Assembly (NCBI RefSeq): GCF_037404875.1
Contig: NZ_JBBELO010000024.1
Coordinates: 9,191-73,190 of the forward strand
Length of the DNA: 64,000 nt
Direction: 5' to 3'
Origin: Orlajensenia sp037404875
GTDB taxonomy: Bacteria > Actinomycetota > Actinomycetes > Actinomycetales > Microbacteriaceae
Made by a program: the position numbers and the translations under genes. Shown piece after piece: positions 9,252-18,482 of this stretch (position 1 is the first letter of the stretch; every line of letters starts with the position of its first letter). The notes beneath the pieces are model-generated. The model saw only the letters and a program-made list of their open reading frames with translations, was not told the DNA's origin and did no database searches.

Positions 9252-10243
9252 ACGGTGAGCCTGTCGCTCGGCGGCGGCGTCTCGATGAGCAGCTGCGAGA
9301 TCACGCTGCTCGGGCTGACGCCGTCGAACTCCGCCTCGGCGTCGAGGATGAGCCGGTGGGCCAGCACCGGCTCGGCCATCGTCTTGACGTCGTCGGGGAT
9401 GACGTAGTGGCGCCCATTGGCCGCAGCCAGCGTCTTGGCAGTTCGGACGAGGGCGAGTGCGCCCCGCACGCTCACGCCGAGGCGCACCTCCTGGGCATGC
9501 CGGGTGGCCTGCACGAGACGGGAGACGTAGTCGTTGATGCTCGCATCCACGTGCACCGTGCGGGCGACGGCGGCCATCTGCACGACCGTGGCAGCGGGCA
9601 CGATCGCCGGAACGACGACCTCGTGGGCGCGCCGGTCCGCGCCCTCGAGGATGCGCAGGGTCGAGGCATGGTCGGGGTATCCGATGGAGGCGCGCATGAT
9701 GAACCGGTCGAGCTGGGCCTCGGGCAGCCGGTACGTGCCCGCCTGCTCGACGGGGTTCTGGGTCGCGATGACCATGAAGGGCAGGTCGAGGCGGTGCGTC
9801 ACGCCGTCGATGGTGATCTGCCCCTCCTCCATGACCTCGAGCAGCGCGGACTGCGTCTTCGGACTGGCGCGGTTGATCTCATCCGCGAGCACGATGTTGG
9901 CGAAGACCGGACCGCGGTGGAACTCGAATCGGGTGGAGCGCTGGTCGTAGATGGAGACGCCGGTGATGTCGCCGGGAAGCAGGTCGGGCGTGAACTGCAC
10001 GCGATTGCTCGTGCCGCCCACGCTCTCGGCCACCGCCCGGGCGAGCGAGGTCTTGCCCGTTCCCGGCACGTCCTCGAGCAGCAGGTGACCTTCGCTGAGC
10101 AGCGCCGTGAAGGCGAGGCGGATGACGTGCGTCTTGCCGAGCAGAACGTGCTCGACTCCCGCGACGAGCTTGTCGAACACGCCGGCGAACCAGGCGGCCT
10201 CGTCGGGGGTCATGATGTTCGCCGGAACTCCGGTCATCGTCAC
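9248..10243 (-). CDS. MoxR-family AAA+ ATPase
   Basis: 331 residues if GTG 10243 is used (GTGA overlap with the stop of the giant gene); ATG 10237 is the alternative. Walker A EDVPGTGKTSL (about 57-67), Walker B IVLADEINRASPKTQ (117-131) and the MoxR lid region RLPEAQLDRFIM are all intact. MoxR ATPases are chaperone-like and act on proteins carrying vWA-type domains, which fits the adjacent DUF58 gene. The protein is cytosolic. Confidence 0.93.
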   Translation of the reverse strand: MTMTGVPANIMTPDEAAWFAGVFDKLVAGVEHVLLGKTHVIRLAFTALLSEGHLLLEDVPGTGKTSLARAVAESVGGTSNRVQFTPDLLPGDITGVSIYDQRSTRFEFHRGPVFANIVLADEINRASPKTQSALLEVMEEGQITIDGVTHRLDLPFMVIATQNPVEQAGTYRLPEAQLDRFIMRASIGYPDHASTLRILEGADRRAHEVVVPAIVPAATVVQMAAVARTVHVDASINDYVSRLVQATRHAQEVRLGVSVRGALALVRTAKTLAAANGRHYVIPDDVKTMAEPVLAHRLILDAEAEFDGVSPSSVISQLLIETPPPSDRLTV

Positions 10244-13200
10244 TGTTCGTACCGCCTCGTCAGGGAATTGATCGTGATCTCCAACCATACGTGCGCGTCC
10301 GGCGTCGCACCGGCAACCGCGCAGCTGTTCGCGCTCTGCGCGTCGCTGCCGTCGCTGCCCTCCAGGCCGCACCGGAAGCTCGCCGGAAAGGCGGTGCCGT
10401 TGCCGGGCGCGTTCGTCCACGACCAGACGCCGGTCGCCGGGTCGTAGGACTGGCCCTCGGCGTGCCAGGTCAGCGACGGCTCCGGGTTGGCCGGCGCGGT
10501 GTCCGACCAGTCGCCGCAGGTTCCCCACGACGTGCACCCACGCAGTTGGACGCGCAGGGTCTCACCCCAGGGACGGGAGAACAGCGTCCTGGGCGTGGCC
10601 GGAAGGCTGACGTCCTCGACCACGGCGCCCCCCACTGGGTTGCCTCCCGCGTCGACCAGTCGCAGGTCGAAGCGCTTCGCGTTTCCGGTCGAACGTGCCG
10701 AGCGCACGAGAAGGTCCTGGCTCTCCTGGCCGTCGACGACGGAGGCATCGACGGTCGTGGTTCCCGGCGCCTCGCGTACGACGGCGCCCGTCACCTCAGT
10801 GGGCGTGCAGCCCGAACGGTTGTACCCCCACACCACGAAGTTGTAGCTCTTGTCGTCGTCCGTCAGCCCGTCGAACCGCGCGGAGCCGGCACCCGCATCC
10901 ACCGCCTGCACGATGCCGCTCGGTCCAGAGACGGTACCGGGGGCGGGTGAGGAGACCGAGCAGGCCCCCGGCGGCGCCGGCGGAAGCGGATCGCCGGGAG
11001 CGCTCGAGGCCAGGCGCTGCACGAAGTAACCGAGCACGGGGTCGCCGTTGCCGTTGAATGCATCCCAGCTCACGATGACCGCCCCGGCGCCGGCGTCGAC
11101 GTCGGCCCGGATGCCGCCGGCCTGGGGCGGCCCGAACGGAACGCCTGTGGCCGACGAGGAGTTCCACGAGGCCAGGGCCGGGTAGGCGCCGTTGCGGGCG
11201 CTCACGCTGAAGGGCACCGTGCTGCCATTGGCGAGCCCGCCCGCATCGAGCGAGCAGCGCCCCGCCGCGCAGATCTCCCCTGCACCGCGCTCGCCGAGCA
11301 CCACGCCGCCGACCGTGACGACATAGGAGCCGACGGGGGTGGCGCCGGCCGGAGACGAGACGGCATCCCAGCTCAGGCGAAGGCCGCCGTCGAGGGGAGC
11401 CGCAGAGAGTGCGCCCGGGGCGCCGGGCACGACATCGGACCAGGCGGGAGCGGCGGAGGTCGCCGCATCCGAATCGCCGATGCCGTTGGTGGCCACCACC
11501 CGCACGAGCACGGCATTGCCCTCGCCGTTGCCCGGCGTCGGAACCGTGCACGTGGTCGCCGCGCAGAGGGTGCTACCGAGCACCTGGCCCGTCGCTGCGC
11601 TGATGAGGGAGACGGTGTAGCCGGTGATCGGAGAGTTGTTGAAGCCGGCGGCGTCGAAGGCCACGGTCAGGCTGCGATCGCCGAACCCGGTGACCCGCAC
11701 GCCCGTCACGGGGTCGGGCCGGTCCTGCACCGAGATGCGCACCGACCCCCAGGCGAAGCGATCCGGATCCCCCGTTGCGTCGGCGACCTGATACTGCAGG
11801 TTGGTGTCGATCGGCTCCGCGGATCGGGCCACCGTCACGCGCAGGGTGCTGCGGTCCTCGCTCGGCGTGATGCTCACTCCTGCGGGGAGGGTGCCGCTGT
11901 CCACTCCGCGCACGTCGATGACCCGCAGCGGCGTGGAGGGGAACGGATTGGTCGCGGAGTCGTTGCCGAGGACGTCGATGCTCGTGGTCCCCCCACGGGC
12001 CACGACCGCGTAGTCGGGGGCCGGAACGGCGATGGGGCGCGTGGAGGGCACCACGCGCAGCAGGATGCGCCCCGAGGCTCCGACGTTCGCGTCGTCACGC
12101 ACGCCGATCAGCACCGTGCCCTGGGTGCCCTTCGGCGCGCTGCTGTCCGCCTTCACCGTCAGCGTGCTGGCGTTGAGTGTCGCCGTGAACCCCTGCGGCT
12201 TGGGATCCAGGATCGAGTAGGCCAGCTCGTCGAGGTCGTCGGGGTAGGGGTAGGTGGTGAGCTTCCGCAGGTCGATGCTCTTCTGCTGCTCCGGCTCGAA
12301 GTCGATCACGGCGCCCGCGAACGCCGGCGGCTGGTTCTCGCGCGCGGTCACCATGATCGGAAGCACGATCGTGGCGACGTGCCCGTCCGGGTCGTCCGCC
12401 GAGGTGCCGTCGGTCACCTCGAACGAGATCGAGGCCGGACCGAAGTACTTCTCGGCACTGCGGAAGCGAAGGGTCTGGGCATCGGCGACGAGGTCAGCGC
12501 CGTCGGCGTGGGTCGCGCGCACCGTTCCCGAGTCCGTCAGACGGACCTTGCGCCCTCCGACGGCCACGACGTACTTGTTGATGTCGATGCTGAGCGCACC
12601 CTCGCTCACCACCGTCAGCGCCGGAGCCGATCGCCGCACCTGGGGAAGGGCGTCGTTGTAGCCCGGCACCCAGATGAAGGCATTCGCCACGATCGAGGGG
12701 TCCTTGGGATGCGCCACCTGGAACGGGATGATCTGGCTCTCATCGCGCACGCGCACGCGCACCGTTCCCGAGGCAGTGACCGTCGCGCTCGACGAGTACG
12801 CCGGCAGCACCGTCAGCTTCAGGGAGGAGACCGGTCCGTCGGCGAAGAAGACGTTGGCGAGCACGGCGACGTCGACGGTGTCGCGGTCGAGCACGTCGGA
12901 GAGGGTGAGCACCGTGTCGCGGGCGTCGGGGCGCGAGAGCGGGGCATCGGTGCGCGCCTGCACGGTCAGGAAGTTCGAGCTGGAGCCTCCGCGTCCGTTC
13001 TCGATCGTGTAGATGAACCCGTAGTCGCCCTCGGTCGCCGGCACGGTCACCTTGACGAGCTCGCCGTCGACCTTCGCCGTCGGACCGGCGGTCGTCGGCT
13101 GGATCGAGCTGATGCTCAACCGCGCGCCGTCGGGGTCGGAGTCGTTGTCGAGCACTCGCACGAGCACGGTGGCGCCGGGACGCGTGAGCACGAGGTCCGG

Positions 13201-16110
13201 CACGGCGACCGGATTGCGGGCACCGTCGGCACGCGGGCCCACTCCGATGCGCACGGTTCCGCTGGCTCGCTGCCCGAGCGCGTCGATGACCGCGTAGTCG
13301 AAGCTGTCCGTGCCCGTGGAGTACTCCCCCGCCTGGTAGTCGAACCAGTCGCTGCCGCTGTCGAGCACCGATCCCTTCTGCGGATTCGTCTCCTGGCCGA
13401 TCAGCTGCACCGAGTCGCCGTCGGGGTCGATCCCCGTCAGGGGAACGGTGATGCGCACGGTCTCGCCGGCGAGCACCCGCGCCGTGATGGCCCGCGGCAC
13501 CGGTGGATTGTTCGATGCCGCGTCGGCCTCGCGCACGGAGATGTTCACCTGGGCGGAGGCGAACAGTCCGCCGGGCGAGTCGACGCGGTAGACGGCGGTG
13601 TAGTTGCCCGGCCGCTCCGGGGCGAGGTAGCGCAGCACGTTCCCCGAGACGAACAGCAGCCCGCTGCCCTCGGGGCGATCCGGGAGCACCGGGTCGAGGG
13701 TGAGCGGCTCGCCGTCGGGCTGCTCGTCGTTGTCGAGCACCGGGATGTCGACGACGTCGCCCACTCGGACGGATGCGGTGTCGTCGTTGGCGATCGGCGC
13801 CTGGCGCACCGCGGGCGGCGGCACCTCGATGACGGTGACGGTGCCCTGCGCCTCGGCGAGTCCGTTGCTCACCGTGTAATGGAAGCTCGTGGAACCCTCC
13901 TCGAGCGGCCTCGTCAGTGTGACCCGAAGGCGGCTCTGCTCGAGGTTCTCCACGCGCAGGCCGGTCTGGGCCGCCACATCGTCGACAGCGGTGATGAGCA
14001 GCACGCCGCCGGTCGGATCGATGTCGGTGGCGAGCACGTCGACGGTCGTCGCCCGCTCGGTGCGCACGAAGGCGGTGTGCGGAACGGTGATGGGCGTCGT
14101 GGGGCCGTCGGAGGGCGGGATGACATCGACCCGCACGGTGCCCGTCGCGTTGCTCACTCCGTCGGTGACACCGTATTCGACGTAGTGGGTGCCGACGACG
14201 GTGCTCGAGAAACGGAAGGTGCCTCCGTCGAAGTCGGGTGTCAGCTCCACGTCGGGCTTCGCCGGCACGCTCGAGAGGCGGTAGCGCCCGTTGCCGCCGC
14301 GCACGTGGGTGAGAGGGGCGATCGTGATCTCCTCACCGGCCGTCGCGAGGGCGGGGAACGGCTCGGTCGTGATCTCGAGGTCGCCGGCCGTTCCGACCTT
14401 CACGCTGAGGCTGCCGACGCCCTCGTCGCGCCCATCGGAGACCGTCAGGCTCACCGACACCGGCGGCCCGCTGCCGGTGCCGTCGGTGAACACCACGGTG
14501 CCGTCGGGCTTGAAGGCCACCGTGTCGGTGGGGGGTCCGGCAGCGCCGGCCAGGAACATCGCATCGCCGTCGGGGTCGACCCAGTCGCCGAGCACCTGCG
14601 TGCTGACGCGACCGCCCTCCTCGAGCTCCGCGTGCGTCTCGCGCACCTGGCGCGGCGGCGAGTTCTCGGAATCGGTCCGGATGCCCACGCTGACGGATGC
14701 GGAGGCCGTCATGCCGCGGCCGTCGCTGATCGTGTAGCCGAACTGCACCGACCCCGTCGCCGTCGTCGGCAGGGTCAGCTGCAACTGCTGGTTGTTGCTG
14801 ACACGGTCGATGCGGCCCTGCTGCGGCTGCGTGAGGTCGGTGATCACGAGCACGTCGCCGTTGGGGTCGAAGTCGTTGATGAGCACGGGCAGGATCGTCG
14901 AGCGGCCGGGACGCGCCCCGAGGTCGTCGTCGACGGCGACAGGCGGCTGCTCGGCCTTCTCGAGTTCCGGATCATCCTCCGTGTTGTTCTGCTCGATGAC
15001 GTTGTCGGTGTGCTTCTGCTGGATCAGCTCGTCCCAGTTGTCGATGAGCCGGTTCTCCGACTGCACCGCCCAGGTCGCACCCGTGGTCGCGTCGTTCAGC
15101 ACGACCGTCTCGCCGTTGGTGCGGAACGCCAGCTGCAGCCGACCGGTCGCCCGATCCAGCGGTGAACTCGTGCCGTCGCCCGACCCGCAGCGTTTCCAGC
15201 TGATGCCGTCGCCCCACGCCGCGTACACGCATGCACCCGCCGCGAGGGGCGCCGCGGGAAGGCCCGACCGGCCGCCCACGACCGTTCTGGCCTCGCCTCC
15301 TCCGAGCGGCACGGACACCAGTCCGGTGCGGTGCGCGATGAGCACGGTGTCCCCATCGCCGCCCGGTCGCTGGAGCCGGATGTCTGCGGGGTCGGGCACG
15401 AGGTCGGCGATCGGGGTGGCCCCGGCCGACGTGTGGAGCGTGAGGGTCGTGGCATCCAGGAGCGCCCAGTGGCCGGCGACGCTGGTGAGCTGGAAGTCGT
15501 CCGTCTGCTCCAACCCCGTGACCTCGGTGGTCGCGAGGACGTCGCCGCCATCGACGTCCACGCTCGTCACCGTGCCGGTAGCAGGGGTGAACGCGAACAT
15601 GACGCCGTCCGCAGCGATACTCGTGAGGGAACCCGGTCCGAGGCGCAGTTCCGGTGCGGAGGAGGAGTCGAACTCCGCCAGGTCGGCAACGGGAGTGCTC
15701 CACAGGTCGCCGCCGGCCGTGATGATGGCTTCGTCACCGACGATGCTCACCGTCGGATCCTTCGGCGGAAGCGGCACGGACTTGTCGATCTCGCTCGTGG
15801 CGGCGTTCACGATGTCGAGCGCGCTCTTCGTACGGTCGGTGACCAGTACGTTCGAGCCCGACTGGGCGATCTCGGAACCGGCGGCCCCGGAGTCCACGAT
15901 GGTGTTCAGCTCGAAGACCTGGGTGTTGGCCCGGCCGATCAGCTGCTTGGACTCGTTGAGCACCCACACCGACCCGTCCCCCAGGTCCAGGTGCTGGGCG
16001 GTGTAGCCGCCGCTGAGAATGCCGATCGTCGTGACGACGGCCACGATGACACTGCCGCTGAGTGCGGCGGCCAGGCCCGAGCGGTGCGCCGCCAGCCAGG
16101 CGCGCATCAT
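10240..16110 (-). CDS. Giant surface protein with Ig-like tandem repeats and C-terminal fibronectin-III domains
   Basis: 1956 residues. One N-terminal membrane helix (about 13-33) with no cleavage site suggests a type II protein with the bulk outside. Residues about 40-370 look beta-propeller-like. A linker rich in Gln, Asn and Glu follows, then about ten Ig/cadherin-like repeats marked by VLxND-DPxGD motifs (e.g. LPVLINDFDPNGD, VRVLDNDSDPDG). Three fibronectin-III domains start near residue 1465 (PDPVTGVRVTGF; PGAPGALSAAPL; GPPQAGGIRADV), and a Cys-containing C-terminus ends the protein. There is no LPXTG sorting signal. ATG 16110 gives an ATGA overlap with the kinase stop. The architecture is like the FN3 protein of the bifidobacterial PFNA cluster. 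An adhesion or matrix role is inferred. Confidence 0.88.
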   Translation of the reverse strand: MMRAWLAAHRSGLAAALSGSVIVAVVTTIGILSGGYTAQHLDLGDGSVWVLNESKQLIGRANTQVFELNTIVDSGAAGSEIAQSGSNVLVTDRTKSALDIVNAATSEIDKSVPLPPKDPTVSIVGDEAIITAGGDLWSTPVADLAEFDSSSAPELRLGPGSLTSIAADGVMFAFTPATGTVTSVDVDGGDVLATTEVTGLEQTDDFQLTSVAGHWALLDATTLTLHTSAGATPIADLVPDPADIRLQRPGGDGDTVLIAHRTGLVSVPLGGGEARTVVGGRSGLPAAPLAAGACVYAAWGDGISWKRCGSGDGTSSPLDRATGRLQLAFRTNGETVVLNDATTGATWAVQSENRLIDNWDELIQQKHTDNVIEQNNTEDDPELEKAEQPPVAVDDDLGARPGRSTILPVLINDFDPNGDVLVITDLTQPQQGRIDRVSNNQQLQLTLPTTATGSVQFGYTISDGRGMTASASVSVGIRTDSENSPPRQVRETHAELEEGGRVSTQVLGDWVDPDGDAMFLAGAAGPPTDTVAFKPDGTVVFTDGTGSGPPVSVSLTVSDGRDEGVGSLSVKVGTAGDLEITTEPFPALATAGEEITIAPLTHVRGGNGRYRLSSVPAKPDVELTPDFDGGTFRFSSTVVGTHYVEYGVTDGVSNATGTVRVDVIPPSDGPTTPITVPHTAFVRTERATTVDVLATDIDPTGGVLLITAVDDVAAQTGLRVENLEQSRLRVTLTRPLEEGSTSFHYTVSNGLAEAQGTVTVIEVPPPAVRQAPIANDDTASVRVGDVVDIPVLDNDEQPDGEPLTLDPVLPDRPEGSGLLFVSGNVLRYLAPERPGNYTAVYRVDSPGGLFASAQVNISVREADAASNNPPVPRAITARVLAGETVRITVPLTGIDPDGDSVQLIGQETNPQKGSVLDSGSDWFDYQAGEYSTGTDSFDYAVIDALGQRASGTVRIGVGPRADGARNPVAVPDLVLTRPGATVLVRVLDNDSDPDGARLSISSIQPTTAGPTAKVDGELVKVTVPATEGDYGFIYTIENGRGGSSSNFLTVQARTDAPLSRPDARDTVLTLSDVLDRDTVDVAVLANVFFADGPVSSLKLTVLPAYSSSATVTASGTVRVRVRDESQIIPFQVAHPKDPSIVANAFIWVPGYNDALPQVRRSAPALTVVSEGALSIDINKYVVAVGGRKVRLTDSGTVRATHADGADLVADAQTLRFRSAEKYFGPASISFEVTDGTSADDPDGHVATIVLPIMVTARENQPPAFAGAVIDFEPEQQKSIDLRKLTTYPYPDDLDELAYSILDPKPQGFTATLNASTLTVKADSSAPKGTQGTVLIGVRDDANVGASGRILLRVVPSTRPIAVPAPDYAVVARGGTTSIDVLGNDSATNPFPSTPLRVIDVRGVDSGTLPAGVSITPSEDRSTLRVTVARSAEPIDTNLQYQVADATGDPDRFAWGSVRISVQDRPDPVTGVRVTGFGDRSLTVAFDAAGFNNSPITGYTVSLISAATGQVLGSTLCAATTCTVPTPGNGEGNAVLVRVVATNGIGDSDAATSAAPAWSDVVPGAPGALSAAPLDGGLRLSWDAVSSPAGATPVGSYVVTVGGVVLGERGAGEICAAGRCSLDAGGLANGSTVPFSVSARNGAYPALASWNSSSATGVPFGPPQAGGIRADVDAGAGAVIVSWDAFNGNGDPVLGYFVQRLASSAPGDPLPPAPPGACSVSSPAPGTVSGPSGIVQAVDAGAGSARFDGLTDDDKSYNFVVWGYNRSGCTPTEVTGAVVREAPGTTTVDASVVDGQESQDLLVRSARSTGNAKRFDLRLVDAGGNPVGGAVVEDVSLPATPRTLFSRPWGETLRVQLRGCTSWGTCGDWSDTAPANPEPSLTWHAEGQSYDPATGVWSWTNAPGNGTAFPASFRCGLEGSDGSDAQSANSCAVAGATPDAHVWLEITINSLTRRYEQ

Positions 16111-17528
16111 GGCGATGCGCCCCCGGCCGCCTCGACGCACTTCTCGCTGCTCGGCGAGCCCGTGCGTCCGTCGCGGCTCACCGAGACCGTGATGCAGATC
16201 TGGTCGGCGTCACCGACCTGGAGCTGGAAGCTCGTCGCGCGCTGCACGCTCGAGGATCCGTCGCGCACAGCGACGACGTAGGTGTCGCCGGCGGCGAGGC
16301 CAGGGTCATCCCACGAGAATCGCACCGTTGAGCCGTCGAGCTGGCCGGCGACATTGGAGACCGTCGGGATGTCGCCGGAGCTCTGTCGCACGATCGCGAC
16401 CGTGGCCACGACGGCGAGGCCGAGAACGAGAACCGAGACGGCGAGCATGGCCCACACCAGGCGGCGGCTGCGCCGTTCCGCATCGCTGAGCCCCCCGGAT
16501 GCCGTCGTGGAATTCGAGCGGCCCATCCCCGTCGGCCCGGCCGAGACGGCCGACCGTGCTCCGGGTGCGCGCCGCGGCCGCCGGGTGGGCTGCACGACGT
16601 TGACCCCGCTGATGCGGGTGCGCTCATCGGGGTCGACGGCTGTGGCGATGGCCCAGTCGTCCATGGCGACCTCGAGCGGGGTCTGGACGAGGTCGAGCTC
16701 CGCCTCGACCGCCTGCAGTTCACGGATGAGTTCCAGGGCGCCGCGCTGGCGCGCCTCCGGACGGCGGGAGAGGGAGCGTTGCAGCACCGCCTCCAGGGAC
16801 GCGGGCACATCGGCACGGCCGATGGGCTGGTAGCGGGCCTTCGCGATGCGCGCCATCAGTTCGGCGGAGGTGTTCTCCCGTCCGGGCACCTCGAAGGGGG
16901 AATGGCCGGCGAGCAGCGAGTACAGCGTGGCGCCGAGCGAGAACACCTCGCTCGCGACCGTGCCGGAGACCTCGTCGTGCAGTACCTCGGGGGCCGACCA
17001 CGGAATCGACAGACCGACGGCGTCGGGCGTCTCCGACTCGCCGAGCGTCGCAGCGATCCCGAAGTCCGAGAGCACGGGATGGCCGTACGCGGTCATGAGG
17101 ATGTTCGACGGCTTGATGTCGCGGTGCAGCACTCCGGCCCGATGGGCGGTCTCGACGGCGCTCGCGATCTTGATGCCGATGCGCAGCACCTCGGCGACGG
17201 GCAGTGGCTCCGACCGGTAGCGGGCGGTGAGCGTGGACGAGCAGTACTCCATGACCAGGTAGGGACGGCCGTCGCTCGACACGCTCGCCTGGTACACGGT
17301 GAGGATCGAGGGGTGCGAGCTCAGCTGCGCCATGAGGTTGGCCTCGGCCTGGAACATCTGTCGCACGCGGTCGTTGACGACCTCCGAGAGCAGCACCTTG
17401 ACGGCCACCTGCCGGCGTGGCATGTTCTGCTCGTAGAGGAACACGTCGGCGAAGCCGCCGGAGCCGAGCACGTGCACGTACGAGAAGCCCGGCAGGTTCG
17501 GAGGGTTCGAGGGAAGACGACGCGTCAT
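16107..17528 (-). CDS. Membrane Ser/Thr protein kinase
   Basis: 473 residues. A complete Hanks-type kinase domain covers about 15-285: glycine loop GSGGFADV (22-29), Lys44 in VAVK, HRDIKPSN (135-142), DFG (155-157), and APE at 179-181. A basic linker and one membrane helix (about 357-380) follow, then an extracellular domain of about 90 residues that reads like a single fibronectin-III/beta-sandwich (FSWDDPGLAAGDTYVVAV). There are no PASTA repeats. ATG 17528 has GAGGGGAC upstream. It is probably the kinase of the cluster, with the FHA proteins and the giant protein machinery as substrates. It corresponds in position to Pkb2 of the bifidobacterial PFNA cluster. Confidence 0.93.
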   Translation of the reverse strand: MTRRLPSNPPNLPGFSYVHVLGSGGFADVFLYEQNMPRRQVAVKVLLSEVVNDRVRQMFQAEANLMAQLSSHPSILTVYQASVSSDGRPYLVMEYCSSTLTARYRSEPLPVAEVLRIGIKIASAVETAHRAGVLHRDIKPSNILMTAYGHPVLSDFGIAATLGESETPDAVGLSIPWSAPEVLHDEVSGTVASEVFSLGATLYSLLAGHSPFEVPGRENTSAELMARIAKARYQPIGRADVPASLEAVLQRSLSRRPEARQRGALELIRELQAVEAELDLVQTPLEVAMDDWAIATAVDPDERTRISGVNVVQPTRRPRRAPGARSAVSAGPTGMGRSNSTTASGGLSDAERRSRRLVWAMLAVSVLVLGLAVVATVAIVRQSSGDIPTVSNVAGQLDGSTVRFSWDDPGLAAGDTYVVAVRDGSSSVQRATSFQLQVGDADQICITVSVSRDGRTGSPSSEKCVEAAGGASP

Positions 17529-17607
17529 GCCTGTCCCCTCGTCATTTCATGGGCCGACTCGTCAGCGGAGACGGCTCCGCTGCACCCCTTCGAGCCTGGT
17601 GCCCTCA

Positions 17608-17613
17608 ATTGTA
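17608..17613 (-). promoter_or_regulatory. Candidate internal promoter -10 (TACAAT) upstream of the kinase gene
   Basis: On the minus strand TACAAT matches the sigma-70 -10 consensus at 5 of 6 positions. It lies about 80 bases before the kinase start, inside the only sizeable gap (141 bases) of this operon. A weak -35 (GTCTTC) lies 17 bases further up. It could give separate expression of the kinase-to-FtsK part. Inferred. Confidence 0.4.
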
Positions 17614-17628
17614 GGCAAGCGGCAGCGA

Positions 17629-17660
17629 GCGAAGACCCCCCGTGAGGGGGCCTCATTCGC
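17629..17660 (-). terminator. Intercistronic hairpin between PP2C and kinase genes
   Basis: CCCCC (17637-17641) and GGGGG (17646-17650) with a GTGA loop, flanked by outer arms GCGAA (17629-17633) and TTCGC (17656-17660). There is no U-tract. It may attenuate transcription or stabilise a processed end just before the internal promoter. Confidence 0.4.
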
Positions 17661-17669
17661 GGCACCACG

Positions 17670-18482
17670 TCAGTGCTGATGGGGCTCGGGAGCAGCCCCC
17701 GTGACACCCAGGACGTCGACGACGATCGCGGTGACGTTGTCACGACCGCCGTTGCCGAGGGCGGCGTCGACGAGTTGACGCGTCGCATCCTCTGCCGTCT
17801 CCGTCGACATGAGGAAGTGCCGGATGCCGTAGGGCGTCAGTTCCTTCGTGAGCCCGTCGGAGCAGATGAGCAGCCGCGTGCCCTCCTCGACCGCGATGAG
17901 GCGGTAGTCGGGAATCGGCACCTCGTGGAAGCCGACGGCGCGCGTGATGACGTTGGAGTGAGGATGCGTCTCGGCCTCCTCGCGTGAGATGTGACCGGCG
18001 TCGACGAGTTCCTGCACGATCGAGTGGTCGGTCGTGAGCTGCTCCAGCACGCCGTGGGAGAGCAGGTACACCCGCGAGTCGCCGATGTTGAACACGAGCC
18101 AGGCAACGCCCTCCCGCGTGCGCGTGAGCGCGACGCCGGTGACGGTGGTGCCGGTCCCGGCATCCGTCACACCTCCGCCGCGGCCCATGTCGTCGACGGC
18201 GAGCCGCAACGACTGCTCGAGTCCAGCCGGGTCGACCCACTCGCGCGTGCCGTGCTCTGCCAGCCTCGTGACGACGGCCGCGCTCGCGAAGTCCCCGGCC
18301 GAGTGTCCGCCCATGCCGTCTGCGACGGCGAAGATGGGCGACTGCGCCATGTACGAGTCTTCGTTCGCCTCACGCCGATGGCCCGTGTCGGTCAATGCCG
18401 ACCAGGCCAGCGTGACGCTCGCCTCGCTCTCGCCGGTCAGCACGGTGGTGTGCTGGGCATTGCCTTGACCGATCTGGGTCAC
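17670..18482 (-). CDS. PP2C-family Ser/Thr phosphatase
   Basis: 270 residues, soluble. Metal-binding and catalytic motifs are present: EDSY with Asp42, ADGMGGHSAG (54-63), ICSDGLTKEL and GGRDNVTAIVVDV. It is expected to dephosphorylate substrates of the kinase encoded 141 bases downstream. The start is GTG 18482, overlapping the FHA gene stop (GTGA). Such PP2C genes sit beside the kinase and FHA genes both in mycobacteria-type pstP loci and in PFNA clusters. Confidence 0.94.
   Translation of the reverse strand: MTQIGQGNAQHTTVLTGESEASVTLAWSALTDTGHRREANEDSYMAQSPIFAVADGMGGHSAGDFASAAVVTRLAEHGTREWVDPAGLEQSLRLAVDDMGRGGGVTDAGTGTTVTGVALTRTREGVAWLVFNIGDSRVYLLSHGVLEQLTTDHSIVQELVDAGHISREEAETHPHSNVITRAVGFHEVPIPDYRLIAVEEGTRLLICSDGLTKELTPYGIRHFLMSTETAEDATRQLVDAALGNGGRDNVTAIVVDVLGVTGAAPEPHQH

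Noticed and set aside
12379..15165. A 928-codon open frame on the plus strand opposite the giant gene
   Set aside because: It is rich in Arg, Gly and His with no domain pattern and is a typical shadow frame in GC-rich DNA. The minus-strand frame has clear Ig and FN3 motifs.
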